A stretch of DNA of 64,000 bases from Enterobacter oligotrophicus (GCF_009176645.1 NZ_AP019007.1:1178001-1242000); one strand, 5' to 3'. Shown: positions 18,004-28,526, numbered from the stretch's first letter. Numbers and translations are program-made. The notes: generated by a model from the sequence alone, not told the origin.

Positions 18004-20331
18004 TCAACGATCTAATTCAAAGGTTACCGTTGCAATTTGGCCCGTTTCATCCATGACGAGTAATTGATATTTGCCTGGCAAAGACAATTGAAGAGAATAA
18101 TTCCTGTTTCGATTCTCTAAGGGTTCTCCATTTAAAAACCACCATCGCTGCCCTTCTCCACCGCTGGTCGAAACCGAAAGGGTCATATTTCCCTCGCCAG
18201 GGAGACGTTTAATCACCGCCCCCTCTCTGATACCCGAAAGTATTAGCGGCGGCACGTTGTTATTGTCCAGCGGCGGGCAATGGGTTGAGGAGGCTGGCAG
18301 ACGTGCCGCCCTTTTTTCAGCAGCGGGCAGCCAGGGCTCCAGCGGCAGTGGCCACACATCGACTATCTTCTCTGTTGCATCCGGGCAGTCTGCCGCAACG
18401 CGTTTACCTGTTTTATCCACCCAGATCGGGAAACGAATCCCGCGGATGCCTTCCTGCTCTGGCAGCAGTAGCGTCGGCGGTTCACTTCCCTCCAGCAGCC
18501 ATGTTGAGAGGCGGCGTCGACAGTTTTCACTCCCTTCCGGCTGCGACTGACCACCAGGCCAGCAGATTACGCCCCGTCCCACGCCTGAAGGACGGGGATC
18601 GCGTGGCAATCGCGCCTCATCAATCGTTGAGCGAGACTGAAGCATATTATTCACCTGATTCAGCAGAGGCACAGCGCTCGCAAAACCAAACTGCCCCGCC
18701 ACCGGCGTACCATCCGGTCGCCCGGTCCAGATGCCAATGACGTAACGAGCGTTGATCCCGATGGCCCACGCGTCGCGGTAGCCGTAGCTGGTGCCGGTTT
18801 TCCACGCCAGCGGCGCGACCTGCGGCAGGGCGTTATCCGGCAAGGGTTGCGCTTCATTAGCCAGAATACGGCGAATAATCCACGCAGAGCCTTGCGATAA
18901 TAAAGGGCGCTCGATCAGCGGATCGCCAGGCTGTAAACGTAATCGCCCGGCTTTACCGTGTCGGGCAAAAGCGCTGTACGCGGCGGTAATGTCAGCCAGT
19001 CGCGCACCAGCGCCCCCCAGAATTAAGGACAAATTAGGCTGCGCACCCGCAGGCAAAATAAGGGGTAAACCTGCATTGTTCAGCATCCCTGCAAAGCGTT
19101 TTGGACCGAACGCTTCCAGCACCTGAACAGCAGGCAGGTTGAGGGAACGCACCAGCGCTTCGCTCATGCTCACCGGCCCGTGAAAGCCACTGTCGAAATT
19201 ACCGGGGCGATAATCCCCTGTTTTTCGCGGCACATCCTGGAGCAATGAGGCAGGATGAATGAGGCCATCATCCAGGGCCATGCCATAAATAAAGGGTTTT
19301 AGTACCGATCCCGGCGATCGAATGGCGTTGACCATATCCACATGGCTGAAGCGCGTGTCATCATTGATATCCACCGATCCAACCCAGCCGCGTACTTTCA
19401 TATCCGTATGATCCACGACGATCATCGCTAACGAACTGCGCGCAGGCAGACGCGATTTCCAGTTCATCGCCAGCTCTTCAAGCTGCCGTTGCAGGGATGC
19501 ATTAAGGGTAGTCACAATTTTTGTATCGCGACTTTTACCGAGCATCATGCGTGAAAAGAGTGGTGCCAGCTGTGGCATTTGCCGTGGAGCCAGCCATACG
19601 GGCTCCTCGCGGGATTCTTTAACCTGTTCTGCCGACCAGACGCCCTGGGTCACCATTCGCTCAAGAACTTTATTACGTGCCGCTTCCGCGCGTTCCGGCC
19701 AGCGGTCAGGACGTAAGCGGCTTGGTGCCTGCGGCAACACGGCCAGCAGTGCTGCTTCGGAATAACTCAGTTGTGACGGCGGTTTTCCCAGATAGGTCCA
19801 GCTTGCCGCGCCCACCCCCTGCAGCGTGCCGCCAAAAGGGGCCCGGTTGAGATAAAGCGTGAGAATGTCTCGTTTAGAGAGGTGCCACTCCAGCTGAATA
19901 GCACGCCAGAGCTGACGAATTTTGCCGCCAAAAGTGCGCGGATGAGGATCAAGAAGACGTGCAACCTGCATAGTGAGCGTGCTTCCTCCGGAAACGACCT
20001 TCCCGGAACGGAGATCCTGCCAGGCGGCACGCAGTACGGAGAAAGGGTTTACACCGGGGTGATCCCAGAACCAGCGATCTTCATACTGGATCAGGGCATC
20101 AAGATAACGCGGGGAAACCTCTTCAATGGTAACCGGATAGCGCCAGATGCCTTCGCTGTCGGCAAAGCGCCAGAGCGGCGTACCGTGCTCATCCACAACC
20201 ACCCGCGCAGGATTGACCTCTTTCAGGGGCAACGGCCACAGGCGGTCAGCAGCAATTATCAGCCCCCATAAAACGAGAAGCGCTCCCGCCAGCCACAGCC
20301 AGCGGGAGCGTATCAGACGAGCCATAAGCAT
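18004..20331 (-). CDS. pbpC: Penicillin-binding protein 1C
   Basis: Peptidoglycan glycosyltransferase with a penicillin-binding domain of uncertain transpeptidase activity. The protein (about 775 residues) has an N-terminal transmembrane anchor (WLWLAGALLVLWGLIIAA), the glycosyltransferase domain with the catalytic glutamate in YEDRWFWDHPG and GGSTLTMQVARLL, then the transpeptidase motifs SPGSVLKP, SLN and KTGTS, and a C-terminal BiPBP_C domain. The start is uncertain: ATG at 20331 directly follows the yfhM stop, while ATG at 20325 (MARLIRSRW) is equally plausible; neither has a clear ribosome binding site, suggesting coupling to yfhM. Confidence 0.94.
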   Translation of the reverse strand: MLMARLIRSRWLWLAGALLVLWGLIIAADRLWPLPLKEVNPARVVVDEHGTPLWRFADSEGIWRYPVTIEEVSPRYLDALIQYEDRWFWDHPGVNPFSVLRAAWQDLRSGKVVSGGSTLTMQVARLLDPHPRTFGGKIRQLWRAIQLEWHLSKRDILTLYLNRAPFGGTLQGVGAASWTYLGKPPSQLSYSEAALLAVLPQAPSRLRPDRWPERAEAARNKVLERMVTQGVWSAEQVKESREEPVWLAPRQMPQLAPLFSRMMLGKSRDTKIVTTLNASLQRQLEELAMNWKSRLPARSSLAMIVVDHTDMKVRGWVGSVDINDDTRFSHVDMVNAIRSPGSVLKPFIYGMALDDGLIHPASLLQDVPRKTGDYRPGNFDSGFHGPVSMSEALVRSLNLPAVQVLEAFGPKRFAGMLNNAGLPLILPAGAQPNLSLILGGAGARLADITAAYSAFARHGKAGRLRLQPGDPLIERPLLSQGSAWIIRRILANEAQPLPDNALPQVAPLAWKTGTSYGYRDAWAIGINARYVIGIWTGRPDGTPVAGQFGFASAVPLLNQVNNMLQSRSTIDEARLPRDPRPSGVGRGVICWPGGQSQPEGSENCRRRLSTWLLEGSEPPTLLLPEQEGIRGIRFPIWVDKTGKRVAADCPDATEKIVDVWPLPLEPWLPAAEKRAARLPASSTHCPPLDNNNVPPLILSGIREGAVIKRLPGEGNMTLSVSTSGGEGQRWWFLNGEPLENRNRNYSLQLSLPGKYQLLVMDETGQIATVTFELDR

Positions 20332-20332
20332 A

Positions 20333-23300
20333 TTAAGGAACAACAATCAGCGGACCACTGGCCGCCCCCGTTGCCCGCCACTGCGGAACATACATGGACT
20401 CGACCATCGGAACCGGCACCTGGTAGGTACCCGGCGTTACGGCACGAGCCAGATAGACCAGCGTGACCGGCTGACCTTCATTGACTGGTACTGCCGCCAC
20501 AAAGCGATCGTCACGGAATTCCATATGCTGAATATCCGCCTGCTGCATCTGGCTGAGCAGGTTCTGCACTTCGCTGCCGCTGTCCTGCAGGCTGGCGCTG
20601 CTGTTCGCCAGGTTCTGATTTTCCAGCTCCAGCCCTGCCGGAAGCAGGTCAACCACCAGCGCATCCGGCACATTCTGGCTGGCTTTGACCTCAAGCCACA
20701 CCAGCACCAGTTCGCCGCTCTTGAGAGAAGAGAGGGATTTCGTGCTGCCGTCTGTCGCCAGAATATGACGTTCAACCTGCAAGACATTAGAAGACGGCTG
20801 AGGTGCATATTCCGGATAACCGGTGCTGTCCAGGCGCACCCACAGCGGCGCGACACCAGTGTTGGTGACCTGCAGCGCGCCAAGCTGGTCGCCGTTCAGG
20901 TTTTGTAGCTGCGGCTTATCGCCGCTTAAGGTGGTATCAGAAAGTGAGGTTGTGGCCTGCCATGCCCCTGAGAGGGTTTGCAGCGAACGTCCGGCCAGGA
21001 ATAGCGCATTGCTCTCCTGCGTGGATAGCCAGCGCTGGCTAAACGCCTCTTCAGACAAGGCGTTTAGCAGTGTGTTCTGCGCATCCGGCAGTAGCTTGTA
21101 CTCTTCCAGAAGGGAAAGCATCAGTGCGTTGTCGCGAAGCTGACTGCCGTAATCCGCCATCCAGTTTCTGCTGTCGTTACGCGGCGTCTTGAGAGCCAGA
21201 TCCAGCGCTTGCTGGCTGCGTGGTGCGTCACCCATCAATTTGAGCGCCATACCCAGTTGCATCAGCGGCAGACCGGAAGCGGCCTGCGCGTGGCGCTCCC
21301 AGATCTCACGCAATGCACCAAGCGGTGCTTTTTGCTGACGCGCCAGCACCAGCGCAGCATAAGCCTGCACGGCAAACTTACTAGCCTGCGTGTCGTCGCT
21401 ATAGCGGATGGACATCATGCCTGGGTCCTGCAGATAGCGCAGCAGTCGGTTGTTAGCGTTGTTTACCGCATCAGTGGGGACGCTATAGCCTTGCTCTCCT
21501 GCTCGAACGAGGAAATCTGTTACATAGGCTGTCAGCCAGTATTCTTCCGGGCCGTTTTTATCCCACAGCGCGAAACCGCCGTCGTCACGCTGCATTTGCA
21601 GCAGGCGGGAGATACCGAGATCAATAGCCGCACGACGTTTATCGTCCGTATCACCTTTGATGCCAAGCGCTGCCAGCTGCGCCGCGTTGGTATAGAGCGA
21701 CGGGAACAGACCGCTGGTGGTTTGCTCCAGACATCCGTAAGGATAGGCCTGCAGTTCGCGAATATAACGCGCCAGATTGAGAGGCGGTTTGCCGCTGAGC
21801 AACAGTTGCCCCTGCAACGTTGCCGAAGAGAAACCGTTGATATGCTGTGCTGGTGCGATCCAGGACTCGCCTGGGTTCAGCATGGCACCAGTATTCACCG
21901 TCTGCGCCGGGAAGGCCGGACGCACACCAATTTTCCAGCTCTTCTGCTGCGGTGTAAACGTCTCACCAGGCAGTTGAAGGCCCGTCACCTGAGCGGTAAG
22001 TTCCCCGTCGCCATAACCATCCAGCGCACGTACAGGAATAAACATCGTACTGCGCGCGCCAGGCGGGAGCTGTACCGGCTGGGGCTGCGCCCCTTCAAGT
22101 GCCAGCTTACCGGACGCCGTTAATGCAATGTTCAGCGTTTGCGGCTGGTCGGTCAGGTTGGTCAGATCAAGCGTCAGCCGTGAAGTATCGCCACTTGCCA
22201 GGAAGCGCGGCGTGTTAAGTTCGGTGATAACCGGTGCGGCCACAATCACCTTGCTCTCACTGCTGCCGAAATCGTCTTCCGTCCATGCCTGCGCCATCAG
22301 ACGCAGCTCACCATTGAAATCACCAATCGGCAGCGTAATGGTGCCTTCACCATTGGCATCCAGCGCTACCGGTTGCGCCTGCTGGGCGATGATCGTGACG
22401 TGGTTCACCAGCGGTTTACCGCCGCGCTTCAGCTCGTCACCGTCACCACCGAATCGCAGGGCAGCCATACGTCCCTGCCCTTCAATCACCTGGCCGTAGA
22501 TATCGTAGATATCCGCGCCGTAGCGCTTCTGGCCGAAGAACGCCTGCCACGGATCTGGCGTGACGTAATCAGTAATATTCAGTACACCGCTGTCTACCGC
22601 TGAAACGAGCACATTCACTTTTTGAGGTACGGCCCCCTCTTTCACACTGGCTTTTACCTTCACGGACAGCGTCTGGTTTGGACGTATCTTCTGCGGGTTT
22701 TCCAGCGCGATGTTCAGGCGGCGATTCTCGTCGCCCATCGGCAGATGCAGCAGACCAACCGCACGTTTCGGCGTAGCGGATTTGGATTTATCGCCAGGAC
22801 GCACCACCAGTGTGCTGAGGTAGAGGTCGTGACGTTTCCAGGTTTTATCGACCGGAATATCCAGATCAAGGCCGTTTGCCGGTACGTCGATCTCTTTCCA
22901 CCACAGCGGCCCCTCGCTGGATTCGATCATCGCGTAGCCTTTACCCGCAGCCGGAGCGGCGATATGCAGTTTGAGGGTGTCGCCTGGCTGGTAGGACGGT
23001 TTATCCAGTTTCAGGGTCACGCGGTCAGGACGCGCCGCGCCCGTGCCGTCGCTGTTATCCTGCCAACTGTAGCCAGCCCAGAAGCGCACACTGCTCACCA
23101 TTTCGTCAGGTGCTTTGACTTCCAGGCGATAAGAGCCCCACTCCACCGGGAAGGTGACTTTTCCCGTTTCATCGGCCTTGAGGGTCAGTTCCTGCTCGCC
23201 TTCAACCAGATCTTTTTGATCAAACTGAGACTGCCAGCCATCGCTCTCTGACCAGTTCCAGTAGTAGTCACGACGCTCGCGGATCAGACGTACCTGTAGC

Positions 23301-25285
23301 CCGGAAACGGCTTTTTTAGACCCACTGGCATCGGCATAAACGATGTCAAAGCTGGCATTGCCGTTTTCATCAACGATAGGCTGGTTGATGGTGGTATCAG
23401 TGCGATAGTCGTAAACCGCCTTGCTGGCGAACTGCGGGCGGATGCCTGGCAATGTCGTTGCGGGCCAGATAGCCTGCTCAGCGCGACGCGTCACCGGACG
23501 ACCGCCCGACTCAAGCAGGCTGGCCTGCAGGATCAGTTGCAGCGGGGAGTGCACCTCTTTCCACTGACTTTCGGTTGTGACCTGGCCGCGGCCCTGATCA
23601 TCCAGCGTAAGCTGAACCTCGTCCAGGCTGCGGCTCAGGTTCTCCTCGGCGATATCACCAAACTGGAAGCCCGGCAACGCAGCGACGGCCTCACGTAACG
23701 GCCGCAGGAAAAGCTGGCCTTGCAGCGTATTACCGTTAGCGGGTGCACCATACAGGTAATATCCCACCACGTTAAAGTCCACATCATCCTGCGGTGAAAC
23801 TGGCGCTTTTTGTCCCGTCAGGTTCAGTGCCATCCGCTCCGGCATAAAATCTTCAACATGGAAGTCCCACAGACGCTGCAGGTTATCGCCCGTATTGGCG
23901 CGGATATGCCACATGCCGGTCTGCGCCCCGCTGTCGAGCGGATAGTTAAAGCGATAAAGACCGTTTTCCGGCTGGATAACGGTGGTGCGTGCCACCTGCC
24001 CGTCCGGACGCAGCACATCAAGTTTTATCGGCTGCGCAGGCAACGGCTTACCGTCGCTGTCGCGCAGTAAGCCATTGAGGATCACCGTTTCACCCGGACG
24101 ATAGAGATCGCGCGGGCCAAACATAAAGAACTGTTTGCTGTATCCTGGCGCACCCGCAATATCAAACTCCGCCAGGTCAAGCGCCGGGAGTTTGAGGTCG
24201 AGCAGCGTGGTCTGGCCGTCCTTGCTCGCCAGAACCAACGCCGCCTCTTTATCAGTTTCGAGTTTTGCATGACCGTCCGCATCGCTGTTTGCCTCAGCAA
24301 GGGTCTGCCCTTTATCGTTCAGCAGCGTAACGGTCACACCAGATTGTGCCGCGCCGTTTTCCAGGCTCTGGGTGAAGATGTCCAGACGATTATGATAACG
24401 GTGAGCGGACAACCCAATATCACTTAAGGTAAAGAGCGTGGCGGCATTGCTGTAGTTGTAGTGCCCGGCCTGGTTCATCACCGCAATGTAGACGCCAGAC
24501 TGCTGAAGCGGCTTAATATCCCGCAGCGGCAGCAGCAGTTTTTCACGCGTGTTGCGCGCCGGGTTAAGGTCAAAACGACCGGTATAAACCAGCTCAGCCA
24601 TCTTCAGCAGATTGTCAGACTCCCAGTTGGTCAGGGAGTTACGGTATTCCCACTGGCTGACAAACGAGGCCAGTGACTCCGGCTTCACGCGGTAGAAGTT
24701 CACATCCACATTATTGACGTTAAGCGCCATCACCGGCAGACCTTCAACGACTTTACCCGGCAGCAGCGAGCCACGGCTGGCGAAACCCACGGTCGGTTCA
24801 ACATCTCTTGTGGTCAGGGCTTTTTCGTAATCAATACCAAAAGTCGCTTTGTTCAGCGCCTGCAGATTACGTTCAACGGTAACGACCAGATTACGGTTTG
24901 GCTCCAGGTGGCGCAGGCGCAGCTCTTTCAGGTTTGGTGCAAGTTCCCACGCCCCGTCCACTTTGCCGCTTTTTTTATCAACCACATGCACCGTTTTGGC
25001 GAAATCCTGATCGGGATTCAATGGAACAGAGAAGGTCAGCACCAGCGTGGCGGCACCGTCAAGCTGGACTTCGGAGGCATCCAGCAGGGTCAGCTCTTTC
25101 CCCTGACTCTGTGCGGCCAGTTTTGCCAGCTTTTCTGCGTCTGGTTTTTCCGGTGCTTTTGGCGTCGTGGCGGTAGATGCTGCGGGAGCCGCTGCCTGAG
25201 GTTTTTCATCGCTGTTATCACAGCCGACAAGCGTGAACGTGGTAAGTAGCGCGAGAGCAATCGCGGCTAAGCGAAACGGTTTCAT
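20333..25285 (-). CDS. yfhM: Bacterial alpha-2-macroglobulin lipoprotein YfhM
   Basis: Periplasmic, lipid-anchored protease trap that works with PBP1C, thought to guard against foreign proteases when the outer membrane is breached. The 1650-residue protein has a lipoprotein signal with lipobox LVGC, an N-terminal low-complexity Ala/Pro linker, multiple macroglobulin domains and the thioester motif GCLEQ with Cys at about residue 1185 (codon 21733-21731). It lies immediately upstream of pbpC, the conserved pairing. The intact thioester makes it the covalently trapping type. Confidence 0.96.
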   Translation of the reverse strand: MKPFRLAAIALALLTTFTLVGCDNSDEKPQAAAPAASTATTPKAPEKPDAEKLAKLAAQSQGKELTLLDASEVQLDGAATLVLTFSVPLNPDQDFAKTVHVVDKKSGKVDGAWELAPNLKELRLRHLEPNRNLVVTVERNLQALNKATFGIDYEKALTTRDVEPTVGFASRGSLLPGKVVEGLPVMALNVNNVDVNFYRVKPESLASFVSQWEYRNSLTNWESDNLLKMAELVYTGRFDLNPARNTREKLLLPLRDIKPLQQSGVYIAVMNQAGHYNYSNAATLFTLSDIGLSAHRYHNRLDIFTQSLENGAAQSGVTVTLLNDKGQTLAEANSDADGHAKLETDKEAALVLASKDGQTTLLDLKLPALDLAEFDIAGAPGYSKQFFMFGPRDLYRPGETVILNGLLRDSDGKPLPAQPIKLDVLRPDGQVARTTVIQPENGLYRFNYPLDSGAQTGMWHIRANTGDNLQRLWDFHVEDFMPERMALNLTGQKAPVSPQDDVDFNVVGYYLYGAPANGNTLQGQLFLRPLREAVAALPGFQFGDIAEENLSRSLDEVQLTLDDQGRGQVTTESQWKEVHSPLQLILQASLLESGGRPVTRRAEQAIWPATTLPGIRPQFASKAVYDYRTDTTINQPIVDENGNASFDIVYADASGSKKAVSGLQVRLIRERRDYYWNWSESDGWQSQFDQKDLVEGEQELTLKADETGKVTFPVEWGSYRLEVKAPDEMVSSVRFWAGYSWQDNSDGTGAARPDRVTLKLDKPSYQPGDTLKLHIAAPAAGKGYAMIESSEGPLWWKEIDVPANGLDLDIPVDKTWKRHDLYLSTLVVRPGDKSKSATPKRAVGLLHLPMGDENRRLNIALENPQKIRPNQTLSVKVKASVKEGAVPQKVNVLVSAVDSGVLNITDYVTPDPWQAFFGQKRYGADIYDIYGQVIEGQGRMAALRFGGDGDELKRGGKPLVNHVTIIAQQAQPVALDANGEGTITLPIGDFNGELRLMAQAWTEDDFGSSESKVIVAAPVITELNTPRFLASGDTSRLTLDLTNLTDQPQTLNIALTASGKLALEGAQPQPVQLPPGARSTMFIPVRALDGYGDGELTAQVTGLQLPGETFTPQQKSWKIGVRPAFPAQTVNTGAMLNPGESWIAPAQHINGFSSATLQGQLLLSGKPPLNLARYIRELQAYPYGCLEQTTSGLFPSLYTNAAQLAALGIKGDTDDKRRAAIDLGISRLLQMQRDDGGFALWDKNGPEEYWLTAYVTDFLVRAGEQGYSVPTDAVNNANNRLLRYLQDPGMMSIRYSDDTQASKFAVQAYAALVLARQQKAPLGALREIWERHAQAASGLPLMQLGMALKLMGDAPRSQQALDLALKTPRNDSRNWMADYGSQLRDNALMLSLLEEYKLLPDAQNTLLNALSEEAFSQRWLSTQESNALFLAGRSLQTLSGAWQATTSLSDTTLSGDKPQLQNLNGDQLGALQVTNTGVAPLWVRLDSTGYPEYAPQPSSNVLQVERHILATDGSTKSLSSLKSGELVLVWLEVKASQNVPDALVVDLLPAGLELENQNLANSSASLQDSGSEVQNLLSQMQQADIQHMEFRDDRFVAAVPVNEGQPVTLVYLARAVTPGTYQVPVPMVESMYVPQWRATGAASGPLIVVP

Positions 25286-25571
25286 CCTTTGTCCCTGGCC
25301 CGTGGAGCCTGTTGGTCGTCATCCGGATAAGTATTATCCGCAAGTTTCATTAATACAAAAAGTCCAATTTTAGAATCTGGAATGCTTCTCGCAACTTGCG
25401 CGCGCGGAGAACACCGGCCCTGTTACGCCGATCACACCCTTAAACGTTACATGTTACTTTTCAGGTCATTTGTTTTTAAAACAACAAGATAGATGGATGC
25501 ACAGGCTCATTGCCTGCTAGTTTTAAGCCTAAGACGCACGCAGAGTGCGCGGTTCAAAAAGAGAGAAAGCC
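25286..25571. other. Divergent control region yfhM / alpha-glucoside operon
   Basis: This 286-base region between two divergent genes holds two perfect inverted repeats: CGGATAA-GTA-TTATCCG (25324-25340, near yfhM) and TTGTTTT-T-AAAACAA (25470-25484, about 90 bases before the PTS gene). A short CGCAC/GTGCG hairpin (25534-25548) precedes the PTS start. Both promoters must lie here; I could not assign -35/-10 boxes with confidence. Confidence 0.55.
25470..25484. promoter_or_regulatory. Perfect 15-bp palindrome, candidate operator of the alpha-glucoside operon
   Basis: TTGTTTT-T-AAAACAA is a perfect inverted repeat about 90 bases upstream of the PTS start codon. Its position and symmetry suit a repressor or activator site, possibly for the RpiR-type regulator encoded downstream of sseA. 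This assignment is inference only. Confidence 0.4.
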
Positions 25572-27116
25572 ATGAAACGAGCCGTGAACGCCTTACAAAA
25601 TTTCGGAAAATCACTTTACGGTCCTGTACTTATCTTACCCATTGTCGGTCTGTTTATCGCCTTTGGTAATGTGCTGGGTAACGGCAACCTGGCTGAATAT
25701 CTGCCGTTTTTGGGGCATCCGCTGATTCAGCATATTGGCCAGCTGATCGCCAAATCTGCCGTGTCGGTGCTGGTTAACCTTGCGCTGGTGTTTGCCGTTG
25801 GCATTCCTATTGGCCTGGCCGCACGCGATAAAGGCTACGCGGCGTTGATTGGCCTGGTCACTTTTGTGGTGTTTATCAATGCCATGAACGTCACGCTGCA
25901 GTTACAGGGTGCACTGGCACCCGCAGATCAGATGAAAGCCGCCGGGCAAAGTATGGTGTTGGGCGTTCAGGTGCTGGAGATGGGTGTCTTTGCTGGCATT
26001 TTGACCGGAGCGCTTTCTGGATACCTGTATAACAAATACTCCGGCGTACAGTTTAACGGCGCAATGGCGATTTACTCCGGCCACTGCTTTGTCGCCATCG
26101 TGATGCTGCCCGTCTCCATGCTGCTCGGCGTGCTGATGAGCGAACTTTGGCCATTTGCCCAGCACGGTATTAGCGCGATGGCGCTCGCCATCAAAGGCTC
26201 TGGCCCGTTCGGCGTAGCCATCTACGGTTTCCTTGAACGTATTCTGGTGCCGACCGGCCTGCACCATCTGGTCTATACACCGTTCCTCTATACCGAACTG
26301 GGCGGCACGCAGGAGGTGTGCGGCGCAACCTATCAGGGCGCACGCAATATCTACTTCGCCGAGATGGCCTGCCCGGAGGTGAAGCAGCTCAGCAGCACCG
26401 TAGTGTGGGATGCACGCGGCATCAGCAAAATGTTTGGCCTGCCCGCCGCCGCACTGGCAATGTACATGACCGCAAAGCCGGAGCGTAAAGCTATTGCGAA
26501 AGCGATTCTGATCCCGGCGGCGCTCACCTCCCTGCTGGTGGGCGTGACCGAGCCGATTGAGTTCTCCTTCCTGTTCGTTGCGCCGTTGCTGTTCGTGGTG
26601 CATGCGGTGCTGACCGGCATCGGCATGATGCTCTTTTCTCTGCTCGGCGTTCACGCTATCGGCGCGAACGGGATTATTGATTTCATTCTTTACAACCTGC
26701 CGCTCGGCACGGAGAAGTCCAACTGGCCGATGTACATCGTGGTCGGGCTGATCATGTTCGCCCTCTACTTCGTGGTGTTCCGCTTCCTGATCCTGCACTT
26801 CAACATGAAAACGCCAGGACGTGAGGATGAAGATCAGGAGACGCGCCTCTACAGCAAGCAGGAGTACCAGGCGAAAGGCAATAACGACGGGCTGGGCGAG
26901 TCCATCGTGGTGGGTCTGGGCGGCCGGGAAAATATTGAAGTGGTGGATAACTGCTACACCCGCTTACGCGTCACGGTGAAGGACATCGCCATCATCGACG
27001 AGCCACGCCTCAGGGCGACCGGCGCGAAGGGGATTATCAAACAAGGTAACAACGTTCAGGTGGTCTACGGGCTGCATGTCAAAAAAATGCGAGAAGCCGT
27101 TGAGACGTTTCTCTGA
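25572..27116 (+). CDS. PTS alpha-glucoside-specific EIICB component (AglA/GlvC-like)
   Basis: Membrane sugar permease that takes up and phosphorylates alpha-glucosides. The 514-residue protein has an EIIC domain with about ten transmembrane segments (residues 1-420, including the GLHHLVYTPF and GVTEPIEFSFLF segments typical of the glucose/maltose superfamily) and a C-terminal EIIB domain with the phosphorylated cysteine in NCYTRLRV (Cys461). There is no EIIA domain, so it probably uses the cell's EIIA-Glc. The ATG at 25572 is preceded by GAGAGAAAG. The 6-phospho-alpha-glucosidase gene starts 13 bases after its stop, which sets the substrate class. It resembles Klebsiella AglA. Confidence 0.88.
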   Translation: MKRAVNALQNFGKSLYGPVLILPIVGLFIAFGNVLGNGNLAEYLPFLGHPLIQHIGQLIAKSAVSVLVNLALVFAVGIPIGLAARDKGYAALIGLVTFVVFINAMNVTLQLQGALAPADQMKAAGQSMVLGVQVLEMGVFAGILTGALSGYLYNKYSGVQFNGAMAIYSGHCFVAIVMLPVSMLLGVLMSELWPFAQHGISAMALAIKGSGPFGVAIYGFLERILVPTGLHHLVYTPFLYTELGGTQEVCGATYQGARNIYFAEMACPEVKQLSSTVVWDARGISKMFGLPAAALAMYMTAKPERKAIAKAILIPAALTSLLVGVTEPIEFSFLFVAPLLFVVHAVLTGIGMMLFSLLGVHAIGANGIIDFILYNLPLGTEKSNWPMYIVVGLIMFALYFVVFRFLILHFNMKTPGREDEDQETRLYSKQEYQAKGNNDGLGESIVVGLGGRENIEVVDNCYTRLRVTVKDIAIIDEPRLRATGAKGIIKQGNNVQVVYGLHVKKMREAVETFL

Positions 27117-27128
27117 AAGGAGCTAAAG

Positions 27129-28496
27129 ATGTTTACACCCCCGTTTATTCTCTCTATTGCCGGCGGCGGCAGCACCTACACGCCAGGTATTGTGAAAAGC
27201 CTGATGGTGCGTCTGCAGGATTTTCCGCTCGCTGAAATTCGCCTGTATGATATTGACGAAGCGCGCCAGAACACCATTGCGCCGGTGGTTGAGAGAGTCA
27301 TTCGCGACCACAGCCAGAGCATTAAATTCACCGTGACAAGCGACCCGGAGGTGGCCTTCAGCGGCGCGCACTTTGTTTTCGCGCAAATGCGCGTCGGCCA
27401 GTACAAAATGCGTGAGCAGGATGAGAAGATCCCGCTGCGTCACGGCGTGGTCGGCCAGGAAACCTGCGGACCCGGCGGGCTGGCGTATGGTCTGCGGACG
27501 ATCCTGCCGATGGTGGAACTTATCGATCGGGTGGATCGCTACGCGCATGAAAAAGCCTGGATCGTTAACTACTCTAACCCGGCGGCGATCGTCGCGGAAG
27601 GCGTGCGCCGCCTGCGCCCGAATGCCCGTGTGCTAAACATCTGCGATATGCCGGTGGCCGCGATGCGCAATATGGGGGCGATTCTGGGCGTGGATCGCCA
27701 CAAGCTGGAGGTGGACTATTTTGGTCTGAACCACTTCGGCTGGTTTACCCGTGTGCTGGTGGACGGCGAAGATAAACTGCCGGAACTGCGCCGCCATATC
27801 GCGAAGTTTGGTCTGCTAACGGAAGATGCGGCGAAAACTGACCCGCAGCACTCCGATCCATCGTGGGTGAAAACCTGGCGCAACATAAAGCCCGTCATGG
27901 ACAACTTCCCGGAATATCTGCCGAACCCGTATCTGCAGTATTACCTGATGCCAAACCAGATTGTGGAGCACCAGAACCCGGACTATACCCGTGCCAACGA
28001 AGTGATGAACGGGCGTGAGAAAAAACTGTTTGCTGCAGCCGAAGAGTACAAGCGTACCGGGATTTTGCCGGATGCCTTCCACGTGGGTGTACACGGTGAG
28101 TTTATTGTCGATGTCGCCCGTTCGCTGGCCTTTAACCTGCGGAGCCGCCATCTGGTGATGGTGGAAAACCGCGGCGCAATTACCAACCTGCCATACGATG
28201 CGGTGGTGGAAGTGCCAGCCTATATCACTTCCGAAGGGCCGGAACCCATCCGCGTGGGCCAGGTGCCGCTGTTCCATCAGACACTGCTGCAACAGCAGCT
28301 CGCTTCCGAACAACTGCTGGTAGAGGCGACCATCGAAGGCAGCTATGAGAAAGCGTTGCAGGCATTCACCCTGAACCGTACCGTGCCGACCATGGAGCAC
28401 GCAAAAGCGATTCTGGATGAGATGATCGAGGCCAACCGGGAATACTGGCCTGCGCTGCAAAAAGCCTGGCAAAACGGCGAAGCGGTGAAAAAATAA
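27129..28496 (+). CDS. 6-phospho-alpha-glucosidase, glycoside hydrolase family 4
   Basis: Cytoplasmic NAD- and metal-dependent hydrolase that splits 6-phosphorylated alpha-glucosides such as maltose-6P or sucrose-isomer phosphates. The 455-residue protein has an N-terminal NAD-binding motif (SIAGGGSTYTPG) and CDMP near residue 173, the metal-binding motif that marks alpha- rather than beta-specific GH4 enzymes, and GLNHFGWF further on. AAAGGAGCTAAAG upstream of the ATG is a strong ribosome binding site. It pairs with the preceding PTS permease, as aglAB in Klebsiella. A terminator follows. Confidence 0.9.
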   Translation: MFTPPFILSIAGGGSTYTPGIVKSLMVRLQDFPLAEIRLYDIDEARQNTIAPVVERVIRDHSQSIKFTVTSDPEVAFSGAHFVFAQMRVGQYKMREQDEKIPLRHGVVGQETCGPGGLAYGLRTILPMVELIDRVDRYAHEKAWIVNYSNPAAIVAEGVRRLRPNARVLNICDMPVAAMRNMGAILGVDRHKLEVDYFGLNHFGWFTRVLVDGEDKLPELRRHIAKFGLLTEDAAKTDPQHSDPSWVKTWRNIKPVMDNFPEYLPNPYLQYYLMPNQIVEHQNPDYTRANEVMNGREKKLFAAAEEYKRTGILPDAFHVGVHGEFIVDVARSLAFNLRSRHLVMVENRGAITNLPYDAVVEVPAYITSEGPEPIRVGQVPLFHQTLLQQQLASEQLLVEATIEGSYEKALQAFTLNRTVPTMEHAKAILDEMIEANREYWPALQKAWQNGEAVKK

Positions 28497-28526
28497 GGGC
28501 TTGCTCGCGAGTTGAACGTGGTTTGC

